The translations under genes were made by a program, and so were the position numbers. Shown in pieces: positions 52,708 through 64,000 of a DNA stretch of 64,000 bases. Numbering within the stretch: position 1 is the first letter of the stretch; each line of letters begins with the position of its first letter. This stretch comes from Tanytarsus gracilentus. Taxonomy: Eukaryota; Arthropoda; Insecta; Diptera; Chironomidae. The stretch is taken from positions 7,305,501 to 7,369,500 of the forward strand of contig JAXRKN010000045.1 in the NCBI GenBank assembly GCA_038502055.1. The letters are read 5' to 3'. Below the pieces are notes generated by a model. It searched no databases and was not told the origin of the DNA. It saw only the letters and a list, made by a program, of their open reading frames with translations.

Positions 52708-53835
52708 AATATTCAATTTTAATGGTTTTTGAGAGTGAGAGAGAGAAAAAGTCTCGCATTAAAAGAGTTAACGAAAATTAATTGCCCAACAATGCGGCTA
52801 CTGTTAGTGTGGATGGTCGAAAGAGTTCTTTCCTTTTGACTCTCTACGAAGCTTACAGAGCAGAGATGAAAGAGCGCAAATAAGAAATCATTGATCAGCG
52901 CTACTGGAATTTATCTCTCCACGATTCTCTCATTCTCGCCCCATTCATTGAGGCTCTTTATGATTTCGCCGGCATTTCATCTATTGCTGTGCGGGACAGC
53001 CGCGTTTTTATTCACCGAAAAAATGAGACACAATTAATCAGAAAGTTAATAGCCTTTAATTGTGTGTATAAAATTTGTTCCCACTTGGGGTAAAGTCGGA
53101 TGGCATTTAATGGAACTTCTTTCTAACCGATTATCGATCAATGAAACTTTTATTTGTTTTTCCAACAAAATGTCTTAGCCTTTTTTGGAGACTCTTAAAA
53201 TTCAATGCATGTGAGAGGCTTAAAAGTGTTAAAAATCTATTAATCGATTGAATTCAATTTCGATTATAAGATTTGAAAGATCTTTCCGGATTAAATTTCT
53301 ATTAATTATTTTCAGCATAAATTTTTATTCCTGCAATTATTAATTCAATGATTTTTGTGAGAAAATTTTTTTGACATCGTATTTTTGTAACGACACAATT
53401 AGTTTAGGTAAAGTCAATTAAATTTGCGTTCAGAAAATATTTCAAAATTTATAATTAAGATCCAAAGAATTAAGAAATTTTGAAGTCAAATAATTTTTTA
53501 AAATTTTTTTTATCTAAAAACTAAATTTTTTAGTTTTTAATTTAAAATTTTTAATTTCTAATAGTTTTGTAAGTTGAAAATTACATTCATAAATTTATAA
53601 ATTTTAATAAATTTTTTTTGGTAATATTTTCTATTTATTTTACGCTCGCACGTGATTTTGTGAGGAAAAACTTCATTGCCGACATTCTTGTAGATGAAAC
53701 CAACAGGCGACATCTTTTTTAAGAAAATTTAATTACTTTTTTATTAGATCAAAAATTGAGACTAAAAACAAATTCATTATTAGTTAGTTAGCATCTCATA
53801 TAGCTTTAGGTGTCGAGATTATTATTTTTCTAGAA
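52708..53835. other. AT-rich spacer upstream of SVWC copy F
   Basis: No open frame or repeat worth naming. The right end must contain the promoter of copy F; no clear TATA box at the expected distance was found. Confidence 0.4.
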
Positions 53836-54258
53836 ATGATTTTAAAGTTAGTGTTTTTTGCCTCTTTCGTGATAGTTTGCATGTGTGGCTTGATGACAAT
53901 TCCTGCTGAAAATGCAAAAAGCAAAGGTGAACTTTAAAAAAACGTTTTGACAAAAATTAAATTTCTAACTGAAATAGATAAAGACGGATATTGCTTTTAC
54001 GATGATGTCGATGTTGTTCTTATTCAAGTTGGAGAAAATAAAACCGTTTCTAGTTGTAGGATGGCGACTTGCAATGATAATTACTCAATGACTATTGAAA
54101 CGTAAGTTTTTTCACTCCATCAATTTCAATTTATTTATTCAATTTCTTTCAGTTGTCGATTTTCTGATATTGTCGAAATCGATCCATATTGTAGGATTTT
54201 TGAACAAGATCTGTCAAAATCTTTTCCAGACTGTTGTCCACTTATTGCATGTTCTTAG
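53836..54258 (+). CDS. SVWC (Vago-type) secreted peptide, copy F, on the opposite strand
   Basis: Exons 53836-53926 (91 nt), 53978-54101 (124 nt) and 54153-54258 (106 nt) give 106 aa with the same intron phases (1, 2) as copies A-E. Signal peptide MILKLVFFASFVIVCMCGLM. Eight cysteines: GYCFY, SSCRMATC, CRFSD, YCRIF, FPDCC and IAC, ending one residue after the last cysteine. It shares NDNYSM before the second splice site and DLSK(S/P)(F/Y)P with copy E, so it is probably an inverted, older duplicate. It lies 4.6 kb from copy E with the hAT-like element between them, and converges on the ABC transporter gene 235 bp away. Confidence 0.84.
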
Positions 54259-54492
54259 AATATTTGTTGAAAATTTAATTGTAAATAATAAAAATAAATT
54301 CAATTTTATTTGTTTTTGCCTAATTATTTATTTTTAAATACCAACAAATGTCAATAAAGAGGAAAAAATTCTTATCGCTGTCGCAGCTTTGAATACATTA
54401 AAAAATTTCAAGTTTGCTCAATACATAGAAATTAATTTTATGGATGCAGTCGAATGTGGTGTAGCTCCGCTAAATTTTAACTTTGGGTTGTT

Positions 54493-56925
54493 TCAAAAAC
54501 TCTTTTTTAATCCTGGTTCAATTTTTGATTTATGATAAACCGAAAATATTAAAAAAATTTGTTGAGTAAAATGTGTTGAAAGATCCTTAGACAAGGTTTT
54601 GCTGTTAAGATTTGAAAATTCTTTTATTTTTAAAGACAATTTTTGATAACCAATGACGCAAATTAAAATCCACAAAAATGGAACTAAAAATCCAACATAA
54701 ATCGTCGAATGATTTCTGTAATCTTTTATGATCATATTTTTCAACGCTTTTCCAAGAAGAACCGATGGTAAAATCCAAGCGAATGGTCTTATAGTCCAGT
54801 GCATGCCTTCAAAAGGCCTAAAATCAGAAGAAATACAAAGTTCAAAGTTTTTCGATTCAGTACAAAAAATTTCTTACCAGGCACTGCCAGATAGAAGAAA
54901 TTGAGCAATCGATAATCCAATTGATGTGAAAACTGCCAAAAAATAGCTTTCAACCAAACATGAAAAAAACATTCCAAAAACAATTCCAGAAATGTAAACG
55001 AAAACTACTAAAAATGATTCGAGGAACATATTCCCGATATTATCAAAGGTCATTGTTAATTTAATAATGAGATAAAATCCAAAAAGTTCAAAAACCATGA
55101 CGATAATTTCAATCAAAAAGTGACCAAGAATAACTTCAACCAACGAAACTCCGGAAAGAATTTCCCGGTTCCAGGAACCATTTTTGATATCATGAATTAC
55201 GCTGAGGCAGCAGAATGTAAATGATAACATAAAAGTGTGTCTGGAAATATATTCAAAAATTATACAACGATCAGAGTGGAACTTGCTTAAATTACCCAAG
55301 AAAATAAGCTGAAAAAACTTCCTGCAAGAAGTTAAGATCTTTTGAACCATAAATTGGGTTTAAATGTGTGCCTTGCATCTCTGTAAGAAAACTCTCAGCA
55401 TATTTTTTCGTTGCATTTTGATTGCAATGCTCCTGAAACTCATATATAAATGTCTCAATTGATTTCATAATTTCCTGCTTGACGAAATAAGACATGTGCA
55501 AGTTTGTATTGTCTGGATAAAAATTAACCATGTAAATATCTGCATGTCGATCAGTATTTTTTGCTTTTCCAGTCCGAGCCAAAACATTTTCAGTAAAATT
55601 TTTTCGAAACTGAATTATTCCATAAAGATTTCCTGTTTTGCCCTCTCTTAAAGCATCTCCGATTTTTTGATAGTAATTCACCTTGAAATTTCCAATTTTT
55701 TTAATTTCTTTTTCTCGTCGACATGAAAGATTTTCGAAAATGCATTCGTTTAGTATCGATTGATTGACTAAAGAGCAGTTAACTTCATGATTGACAATAC
55801 CTATTCGCATTTCTGTTGGATAGCCAAATATTTGTCCAATGATGAACAATGTTATAATTGGAAGTGTTACAATCACTGCTATGAGTCTGAAAAAAATACT
55901 AATTATCTTATGCTTGAGAATTTTAAGTATTTTTACCTCGGTTGTCGTTTTAAAACCAAAAGATTTTTTGTTACCAAACCTTTAAGTCTCTGCTGACTTA
56001 TAATGTTTTTCTTTTTGTCATATTTTAAAGTTGGATTTTCAAAATTTGCCGACACAAAACTGCTGTCAATAATATTTTCATTTCTACTAAGAGTGGCAAA
56101 AACTTGATCAATTCTTTGGGTGTCAAATTTTTCTAAAATATTTTTAGGTGAATCTTCAATTAGAAGCCGACCATTCCTTAACATTCCAATCCGATCACTT
56201 TTCTCTGCTTCGTTGACGTAGTGTGTCGTGAGAATGATTGTCATGTTTGTACTTTTAGCTGCGCTTTGCAGAAATTCCCAAATTTTTTCACGAAGAATTG
56301 GATCAACACCAACTGTTGGCCTGGTAAAATAAACTAATAAATAATTTTTTAAAAATTAAAACTCACTCATCCAAAAGAAGCAGACGTGGCTCGCATAGAA
56401 TTGCAATTGCAAGTGAGATTCTTCTTTTTTCACCGCCTGAACAATTTTCTACTCTTAAGTTATCTTCCGGCAATTCCAAGGATTTTTTCAATAATTCAAA
56501 ACGTTTTTTAAAATACTTTTCCTTCAACTCATAAAGATTTGAAAAAAAAATTAAGTTTTCTTTCACCGTTAATTCTTCAACTAAACTTGCATCCTGTGGC
56601 ATGTATCCGAAAACTTTTGGATTTTTAGTGAGTGCCAAAGACTTTTGAATGTCATGACCGAAAATAGAAATTTCACCGGAATCGAGTGATGTGATACCAA
56701 GAATGCACTTGAATAAAGTTGTCTTTCCAACACCCGATGGACCGATCAAGCAAAATCTTAAAGTTTATATAAAAATATGCTAAATTCCTGCTAAATTTTA
56801 AATTGTTTTACTCACATTGATCCTTGTTTTGCTGTTAAATTTAAATCACTTAAAATTTTTCCATTCTTTTCAGATTTATTTGTGTAAGTTTTGCATGCAG
56901 CACGAATTTCTAACGCAAAGTTCAT
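54493..56925 (-). CDS. ABCH/ABCG-like half ABC transporter
   Basis: Six exons (56925-56816, 56756-56367, 56320-55937, 55886-55296, 55240-54878, 54817-54493) give 720 aa. The nucleotide-binding domain comes first: Walker A GPSGVGKTT (about 43-51), Q-loop GYMPQD, signature NCSGGEKRR (usual LSGGQ replaced by CSGGE), Walker B LLLLDEPTVGVD, and H-loop TTHYVNEAEKSDRI. The membrane half follows: a first helix LIAVIVTLPIITLFIIGQIF (about 296-315), a long extracellular loop of some 170 residues with several NxS/T sites, then about five helices including REILSGVSLVEVILGHFLIE. This order and loop fit the arthropod ABCH subfamily; some members are needed for cuticular lipid barriers, but the substrate here is unknown. 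An upstream in-frame Met (57030) exists; 56925 (MNFALEIRAACKTY) fits the family start better. Confidence 0.88.
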
Positions 56926-58639
56926 TTTATTTAAAAATCTTGTTTTTAAAAATGTTTTAAATGTTTTTAACAAAAAAATATGTGTGAATATCTTCCAGAT
57001 CTTATGGAGACTGAAAATGATATTTTGCAAAAATGTGAAAAAATTTTATTATCAAAAGTGGTCAAACAAGGCTTTAAAATGAAGTTCTTACAAAAATAGA
57101 AAAAAGCTGAAAATAAAATTTTAAAGAAGAAAAAATTTTGTTCAATTTTTGATTATTTTTTATTCTTTTTCTTTTCTCTCTGATCTATTTTTAAATTCAC
57201 AAATATCATTTTAATGTACATGCGAATTTTGTCTATGACTCAGAGCACAAGAAATGATTTTTACGTGTATTTTTTTCATTGTGAAAGAGATTATGGTTTA
57301 ATATCGCATATAGACACATTAACTTTTATCATTATGGATTCTCTCAATATATGGCTCATAATTTTGTTTTAAATATAATTCTTAAGCAATTTTATTACAT
57401 TTTTGATTTTCTTATTTCCAAAAAGAACTTGTGAAGACTAAAATTTTGTTTAAATCGAAATTAAGAATAAATGTGAATAGAATTGACTACGAAATGGTTC
57501 AAGCAAAAAATCTTTTTCTTCATTTACGAAAATTTAAATTTTCTCAAAGTAAAAAGATTTTTATCGATTAGAAAAACTCTTGGTAATAAATTTTTTTATG
57601 TACAATTCAATTAAAATTAAGGTTTTCGATAAGTGAAACAGAAAAGTGGTTAAAAGTTATTGGGTATGGCACGAAAAGCATTAAATCATTGCAAAAATGT
57701 CGTTTATGAAAGAAAATGCATAAAAATTACTCGAGATACTGTTTCAGAAGACTTGAAGAGAGTTCAACAAAAATTTGCTTAATTCCCTTCAAACTTGTCG
57801 TTTTTTGTTTCGTAAAAATTAAATTAATTTTTCTGATTGTCCGGAGATAAAATCAAAATGGGGGCAAGTAAGAATTTTATTTAACTAAATTAAAATTTTT
57901 CACATTTTAAAAATCAGTCGTTTGCTAAAAAATTATTTTCACCAGAGAAAAATTAATTAAAATGTTCTCAGCAAAAATAAACTAGTTTATTCGATAATTC
58001 ATCAGGAATGTTCGTTCGTTCAAAGTAAATTTAAATTAAAATTGGTTGATGGACATTTAAAAAAATATCCATCGATTTCGTCAATACGCAAAGCATGAGG
58101 AACACAATTATTATTATCTATTTTTTCCACATAATTATTTCAACATAATCGGGATGAATTTTTGTTTGTTACATGATGATTTCAAGTGTTAGCCAAGTAA
58201 TACATATAAGTTAGTACTTTTTCACGATCTAATGAATTTATGGGTAAGGGATTTGCAACAGTTTGATTATTTACAGCTTTTTATGTAAAAAAGAACAGAA
58301 AAAATTCAACAAAGCACTTTTTTATATCATTTTAAAGTCTTGCAAATGAAAATTGTCTATAAAGCATTTGAAAGGTGCTGACGCATCAGCAAAATTTTCT
58401 ATCAAAATATTTTTTTTTCGAAGCAATTTTAGCATGTCTGTGATCATAAGCAGCATAATTATTTATGTACTAAAAAGATTATAATCCTCTTAAGTTCGAC
58501 AAACATTCATGAAGATTCTTCAGCTACAAATCAGCTTAATTACTTTTAGATAACTTTTGGATTACTAGTTTAATGTAAGTAAGTATGTGAAAGAGTATTT
58601 TTTTTTTATTCCAACCACTTAAGATGAGCAATTATCTTC
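56926..58639. other. AT-rich spacer between the ABC transporter and the Asn/Gln-rich gene
   Basis: No coding exon recognised. It holds the promoter of the transporter (right of 56926) and the 3' UTR of the large gene (left of 58640). A 16-bp palindrome, TGCTGACGCATCAGCA, is at 58376-58391. Confidence 0.45.
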
Positions 58640-61600
58640 CTATCGAGTACGAGTTGCTGATGGTCTGAAAATAAAAGTAAATTTTTATTAAATATTTCAG
58701 TCAATAAAAAGTGAGTCAAGTTTCCATGACAACAAAATAGATTTGTTGATTTCTGATTTTTTAACTGTGACCATAAATGGCTTCGAATTTCTCAGCAAAT
58801 CAATACGAAAGAGCATTCAGTGCGAAGAGTCTTTGCAATTGGGAAGTTCCAAAGTGGTTCCCTGAGCATCCTCGAAAAAGGACGAAAGAGACACAATTTA
58901 TTGCCAATGAACGTGGACATTTGCTGCCGCATATCGAACGACCTAAAACGAGTCCGTGGGGACGTTACAAAGGCACTTGGCAGCTTCCCGATATAATCAC
59001 AAGAAATGAAGCGAATGAACTAAATAAACCTCAAGTAGGTGGATCTCGTTGGGCAATTCCCGAACATTATAAAGCGTGTAAAATTAAATCAGAAATTAAA
59101 GAAGAAGAAGAAAAGGCTGATTTTCAATCATTTTCACCCGAGGATGAAGAAGAAACTTTTGAGACTTTTGACGGTGAAAAAGTTTTGAGAAAATTCAACG
59201 AGAAGGAAAAACTTAATAATCCAATCGCAATCTCTCGACAAGGTCATCGATCTATTCGTCATGAGACACTCGAACGAGACCACGATTTACATTAAAAATA
59301 TTTACTGAATAAATTTAAACTTTGACTCACCGATTTGCTGGAAGAGTTTTCTTTGGAGTGGTATGCAATTGCTTATTTGGCGTTCGTGGAGTTGCTGACA
59401 TCGTCGGTGATGTAATGTTCGTCGGCGTGGTTGTATACTTCTTTGGTGCTTGCATTTTACTTGGCGAACGAAGATTCTTGCCACCAATCATGTGAAGATC
59501 TTGAGGTTGTCTAAAATTAATTTTGTAAATTTAATTTTTTTCAATAAACTTTCCTAAATTTTACTCACTTAGAGTTTGGATACGAAACGGGTCGTGGAAT
59601 TTTCGATTGACATTTACTCGAACCAGTCGGGGTTGTGACATTACTTTGGGTCTCTTGAATGGGATTTTCCTTACTCAGTAGCTCCCACTGAATTTGAAGT
59701 CTCTTAAAGCGATTACTTTGAATTTTATCTTGCTTTTCCTTCTCAAGTCGCTGCTGTTGCTGTTTCTTGTCGACCGGCGACTTTTTATCAACCAACTGGG
59801 ACATTTGTGGCGAGTTTGGTGGCGTGGTGAATTTCTTCTCAAATTCAGGTGCTTGCAGAAGATGCTGAGTCTTTTTAGCAGGCGACGAATGATTGAATGA
59901 CACTTTTCTCGAGGTCAATGCCTTGCTGACCTCATTTCTCAATTTAGTTCGATCTGTTTCTAATAAATGGACAATTTCTGACTTGGGAATGGAATTAAGA
60001 ATGCTTTCGGCTTTTAAACGAGCTTCAATTTCCTCAATATCGACATCATCGACGTTCTGAGCGTAATTGAGTTTATTTGAGAGCGCTTTATTGAGTTCCA
60101 ATTCCGTCAGCAATTGATTGAGATCCTTGGCATCGTTGTGTTGATCGTCTCGCGCTTTCATGTAGTTTGGAAGTCGATTTGCGAAGTTTTTCGTTCCACC
60201 AATATTGTTGAAATAATCCTCGAGGTCGTTATGATGATAGAAATTGGGTTCTTGAAGGGATTTTCGCTTTTCACTCTGAGCATGGAAATTTTTCGAGGGT
60301 GTTTGCTGCTGTGGGCTCTTGGGTTGATCGAGCATGCTGTATCGCTTTTGTTTATGAGCATTTGCACTGGTCACCCTCGTTGGAGTGTTTGTGGTTGTAT
60401 TTGTTCGTCTCAAAATTCCTCTTCGACCGGCTGGTGGTCGCGGCTCAAGATCCGGGACATTGTCATATTGATATACGAACATGTTTTTCATCGCATCTGA
60501 GCCATTAATTATTCCTTCCATCTCTGAGTCGGTGAGGAGTGTCGATGATCCTCGATAGCCGCTACTCGGCGGTTGTGAACTTCCACCCGAACTTGAGCTG
60601 TTCACAGTTGTATTATTATGGAAATATTTATCACAATCGCAAATGAGTCCAGTTGTGGTGCGACGAATTGTAGGCGACATGCAGAAGAGAGGTTTTTGTG
60701 ATGATATCGACGCTTGCATTGAAGCTATTCGATTGACTTCGGGGATGTTTTTGAGGAGTTTCTTGTAGTCACGTGGAAGAAGAGTGAGAAGAGAATTCCA
60801 GTCTTGCACATGACTATATTGATCTTTTCCGAGTCTATCGATGTCCAATGACTGGGGTCGTTTTCGTATGGGAACAGCCTTTTGATGTTGATTTTTGAGG
60901 TCAAGAGTTCGAACCTAAAATTTAATTAATTAATTAATTAAATAAATTTATTAAATTTAAACGCACCATTTTCGGTTGTCCATGGTAAGCTTGATAGCTC
61001 ATTGGACTCACGATAATATCCTTCATCACATTAACCGATGATTGATTATTGATAAATTCCAAATCAGGCAGCGCATAATTCGGATAAATGACAAAAACTG
61101 GCGCACGCTGTTGATCGCCAAGTTTATTGAGTTGCGATAAAAATGATGGCGGCACCAGTTTGACGTAACTTTGAGGTAACTTTTTGGACTCGGTCGAGGC
61201 GTTGACATTATTCGGCATAAACACTGCCGATGTCTGTATGGATTTTGTGATCATATCAATTGGGACTGTTGTAGATTTTGATTCAATTTGAATTTGTGTA
61301 AGATTTTCGGAAGTTCGACTGGCGTCCGATTGACTCCGCATGCTGGCACTGCTGTTGTTGTTGAGGACATTAAACAAGAGGGGATTTTTCATTTGATTCC
61401 GAATGTTAAGCACACTATCACGATAATGTCTTCTGTGAGTTGGTGAATCGAAAATTTCACGATTAAAGTCATTTGTTTTTCTTTCAGATGTGCCAGCGGC
61501 ATCGAGACTATCGAGCTGATACTCAGCATCCTCTTCATGCTTGCTAAGCGCTGAAAACTTTCCAGAGTCATTCATGCTCTTTTTCCTCAATCTTGTGTTC

Positions 61601-63440
61601 AACTCAGTTGAGCTGTTTGTCGAGTCACTTGGCCAACATCCCGATGACACATCCATGCACGTGTCTGATGAACTGCTTTTTTGTTTAATAAACAATTTCA
61701 CCAAATTAAAAGATGGCGCGGGAATTTTTTCATTATTACTACTCGAATTCTCTGGCATTGGACTTTCATCCTCCGATGATGCGGTTGGTGCATGAAGCAT
61801 TGTCTTAATTTTACTACCATCCGAGTCCATTGAAGATTGACTTGGTGTCGCAAATTCCGAGGCATTTAATGCGTGCATCTGCTGTTGCTGTTTCTGTTGC
61901 AAAATCGCCTTCAAATTTGGCATACTCGAACTCTTACGCACGACAAAATCAAAATGGTGAGGACATGTGATGGTATTGTTGTTGTTGTTGTTGTTACTAT
62001 TTGTAGTTTCATTTTCATTACTACAATTATTATTATTATTATTTCCAGATGGATATCTAGAAAAAGATGAATTTATAAATAAATTTGATTTTATTTAAAT
62101 AAAAATTAAAGTCAACCTCAATCTTGACCGTACTGACCTATGCATGTGAATATGATCACTGCTCTTTTTAAGTTGACTCCAGGTTGTATAGCCAGTGTCC
62201 GATTGTGTCATATCACCTTGTACCATCGCCTTTCGGTTATTATTGTGAACCACATTGTCTAGGTTGAATGAGTTTTGCTTCAATCGACCATTGTCGGGGA
62301 AATCTATAAAATTAAAAGTTATAAAACTTTTTTTTTTCAATGTCAATCCCACACTAACCATAATAACTTTCATCCGAATACATGCAGCTACCTTCGAATG
62401 CGATCGTATAATTATTCTTGTTGGCCTGACATGTCAATATGATATCATCCGGATAACCGTCCATCATATCAAGCGAATCTACGCTGATATGTTGCGACTC
62501 TCTGACGGGTGAGAAGAGAATTTCCGACTTACAAATTGAATTATCAATCTCCGTTGGATCCTTAAGAAGGAGTGTCCTCGGCACACTCTCATCCTGGCGA
62601 ATTTTTAGCAGCGAGTTAATGTCTTCGCTCCGGAAATTCTCAATATCAACTTCCGCCAAATTAACGTCAATATTTCGCGCTAAATCGTCATAATAGGAAA
62701 GTTCGCCGATTCCATTGTAGCTCGCCGAGAGTGATGATAAAATGCTGTGATGCTGAACGCCATCTCTGTAGCTGTGAAAATAAAATTAGCGGATTGATGA
62801 GACTTTTAACTAGTGCAAACTCACCCATAATCGATAAACCACTGATAATCGGAGTTATCATGGGTGAAATCTGATGCAAACGAGCACCCCAACATGTTAT
62901 TGTTATTATTATTATTCGTGTTATCACACTCGGCCGGACTCATAGACATTTTTCTCAAGTACAAATTATTATTTGTAGGATTGTTCCGTTGATTAACGGC
63001 AATGTCGCTGTTTGACGGCGAGCCGCCAAAAATATTTAAAAATTTAAAACGATCTTGATGCTGATAAAATTTTTCTTGCTGCTGCTGCTGACGATTTTTT
63101 TGCTGGCTCAAAATTGCATTTTGAATGTTATTCAACACAATCTGAACATCGTTTTTGAGGACATCGTCACTTAGTTGATCTCGATCGAAATGCAAATTGC
63201 ACTTCGGAGGCTGATGACAATTTTGTTTCTCATAATAATAATTATTATTCTGATTATTCAAAATATTATTATTCGTATTGACCGATCCTAACGGTTGCTT
63301 TAGCAATTGCGATGGCTTTGAGGCAAAACCTGCTGATTGCTGTTGATGCGACAATAATCCAGTTTTAATCAATTTATTCTTGACTGTTGCTGGTTGATTT
63401 GTGGAAATGTCGGTCATACCACGATAAGATGAATTAATTC
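58640..63440 (-). CDS. Large Asn/Gln/Ser-rich protein of unknown function (5' end uncertain)
   Basis: I do not recognise the family. Exons: 63440-62825, 62771-62359, 62303-62138, 62056-60967, 60914-59569, 59510-59331 and a 25-nt last exon 58664-58640 (RPSATRTR, stop TAG). From the Met at 63417 this gives 1270 aa. The frame stays open upstream to an acceptor-like CTAG at 63441-63443, so the first exon may be internal and the gene may continue past the window. Low-complexity Asn, Gln and Ser runs are scattered throughout; ordered islands that look conserved are RKSSSMPNLKAI (about 431), SYVKLVPPSFLSQLNKL and APVFVIYPNYALPDLEFI (about 687-726), and QDWNSLLTLLPRDYKKLLKN (about 791). No membrane segment or enzyme motif is seen. 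A scaffold or adaptor role would be a guess. Phase is consistent across all six introns. Confidence 0.8.
58777..59295 (+). CDS. CFAP126: Flattop / CFAP126 homologue (axonemal microtubule inner protein)
   Basis: Flattop is a cilium and sperm-flagellum protein bound to doublet microtubules. The single-exon frame encodes 172 aa. The N-terminus carries the family signature: NFSANQYERAFSAKSLCNWE, then FIANERGHLLPHIERPKTSP and WGRYKGTWQLP, collinear with vertebrate Flattop (as I recall it, NYSANQYEKAF...IANDRGHLLP...NPWGSFMGTWQMP). The C-terminal half (residues about 100-172) is acidic and Lys/Glu-rich and not conserved. AATAAA lies 13 nt after the stop (59308-59313). The whole gene sits in the last intron (58665-59330) of the large Asn/Gln-rich gene, on the opposite strand. 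In insects motile cilia are limited mainly to sperm and sensory neurons, so testis or chordotonal expression is expected but not shown. Confidence 0.85.
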   Translation: MASNFSANQYERAFSAKSLCNWEVPKWFPEHPRKRTKETQFIANERGHLLPHIERPKTSPWGRYKGTWQLPDIITRNEANELNKPQVGGSRWAIPEHYKACKIKSEIKEEEEKADFQSFSPEDEEETFETFDGEKVLRKFNEKEKLNNPIAISRQGHRSIRHETLERDHDLH

Positions 63441-64000
63441 CTAGAAAAAATTAAAAGAGAGAGAAATTTAATTTTAGACTTTGTGAATCAAAGAGACATT
63501 CAAGTGAATTAAAACAAGATCAAAATGTGAACTTGGACTAGTTGAGTGAGAAAAAATTTAAAAAGTAAACTCCAAACTCATTTGTCGCTTTCACATCACT
63601 TTTATAATCAATATTGTCCATTCGTCATTTTATGTAAGCTGACAAATTGTTCAACAAGTTTACACCATAAGCTACAAACATTTATGTTGCGCAAGATGTA
63701 GTCCAAAGTACGGACATTGACGTGAGATGCTTTTATCAGACTCTATTTCAAAAATAGTCTCAATGTTACGCCCGAGTGTAAAAATATTCTTCTCTCTTTG
63801 TTCTGAAGAAGAAAAAAGTTGAGACAATGCAATTTGAGTCATGAAGTGACGCCATTCGAAAGAAAATAGAATTTTACTCTTTTATTCCATATTCGACCAC
63901 TGGCAAAGAACAAAAAAATTATTTTTAAATTTCCTCACTAATAATTTTTGAGTTGTGACACGCTCAGCGGGATTTTTAAAACTATTTTTATTCCACACAT
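63441..64000. other. Window edge; probable intron or 5' flank of the Asn/Gln-rich gene
   Basis: No open frame of note. If the acceptor at 63441-63443 is used, this stretch is intron; otherwise it holds the promoter and 5' UTR. Confidence 0.4.

Noticed and set aside
54095..54337. 80-aa open frame on the plus strand
   Set aside because: It overlaps exon 3 of SVWC copy F in another frame; the cysteine-rich frame is the real one.

Overview
The window looks like nuclear DNA of an AT-rich insect, most likely a dipteran and perhaps a nematoceran midge. The basis is spliced genes with many short introns (about 50-120 nt) and GT-AG junctions, insect gene families (an ABCH-type transporter, single-domain VWC peptides, an NK7.1-like homeobox gene), long AT-rich spacers and short decayed DNA transposons. 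The order is inference; no species is claimed. I rebuilt 17 protein-coding genes by joining exons by hand, checking phase at each junction. I saw no rRNA, tRNA or CRISPR array.

Layout. 1-11.2 kb: no gene recognised; one TIR element (139-1818). 11.2-14.4 kb: housekeeping block of MED19 (-) head-to-head with BCCIP (+), which converges on RpL18A (-). 19.0-20.0 kb: a secreted chymotrypsin-fold protease (-). 24.9-35.0 kb: an NK homeobox gene (-) whose homeodomain is split by two microexons (12 and 22 nt), surrounded by gene-poor DNA typical of a developmental regulator. 39.1-42.9 kb: an unrecognised 121-aa protein (-) with an open frame continuing past its UAG, mitochondrial pyruvate carrier MPC2 (-, single exon), and a secreted serine protease homologue (+) lacking all three catalytic residues.

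45.4-54.3 kb: a cluster of six single-domain von Willebrand factor C (SVWC, Vago-type) genes. Five lie in tandem on the minus strand and one on the plus strand, separated by a hAT-like element with a perfect 8-bp target duplication. All six share three exons, the same intron phases and eight cysteines. 54.5-56.9 kb: a 720-aa ABCH/ABCG-like half transporter (-). 58.6-63.4 kb: a large Asn/Gln-rich protein (-, at least 1270 aa), with a Flattop/CFAP126 gene nested antisense in its last intron.

The SVWC array, the protease and the pseudo-protease suggest secreted or immune-type functions around 41-54 kb, but nothing shows that these genes act together. The strongest leads are the SVWC expansion, the microexon-split homeodomain and the possible stop-codon readthrough.
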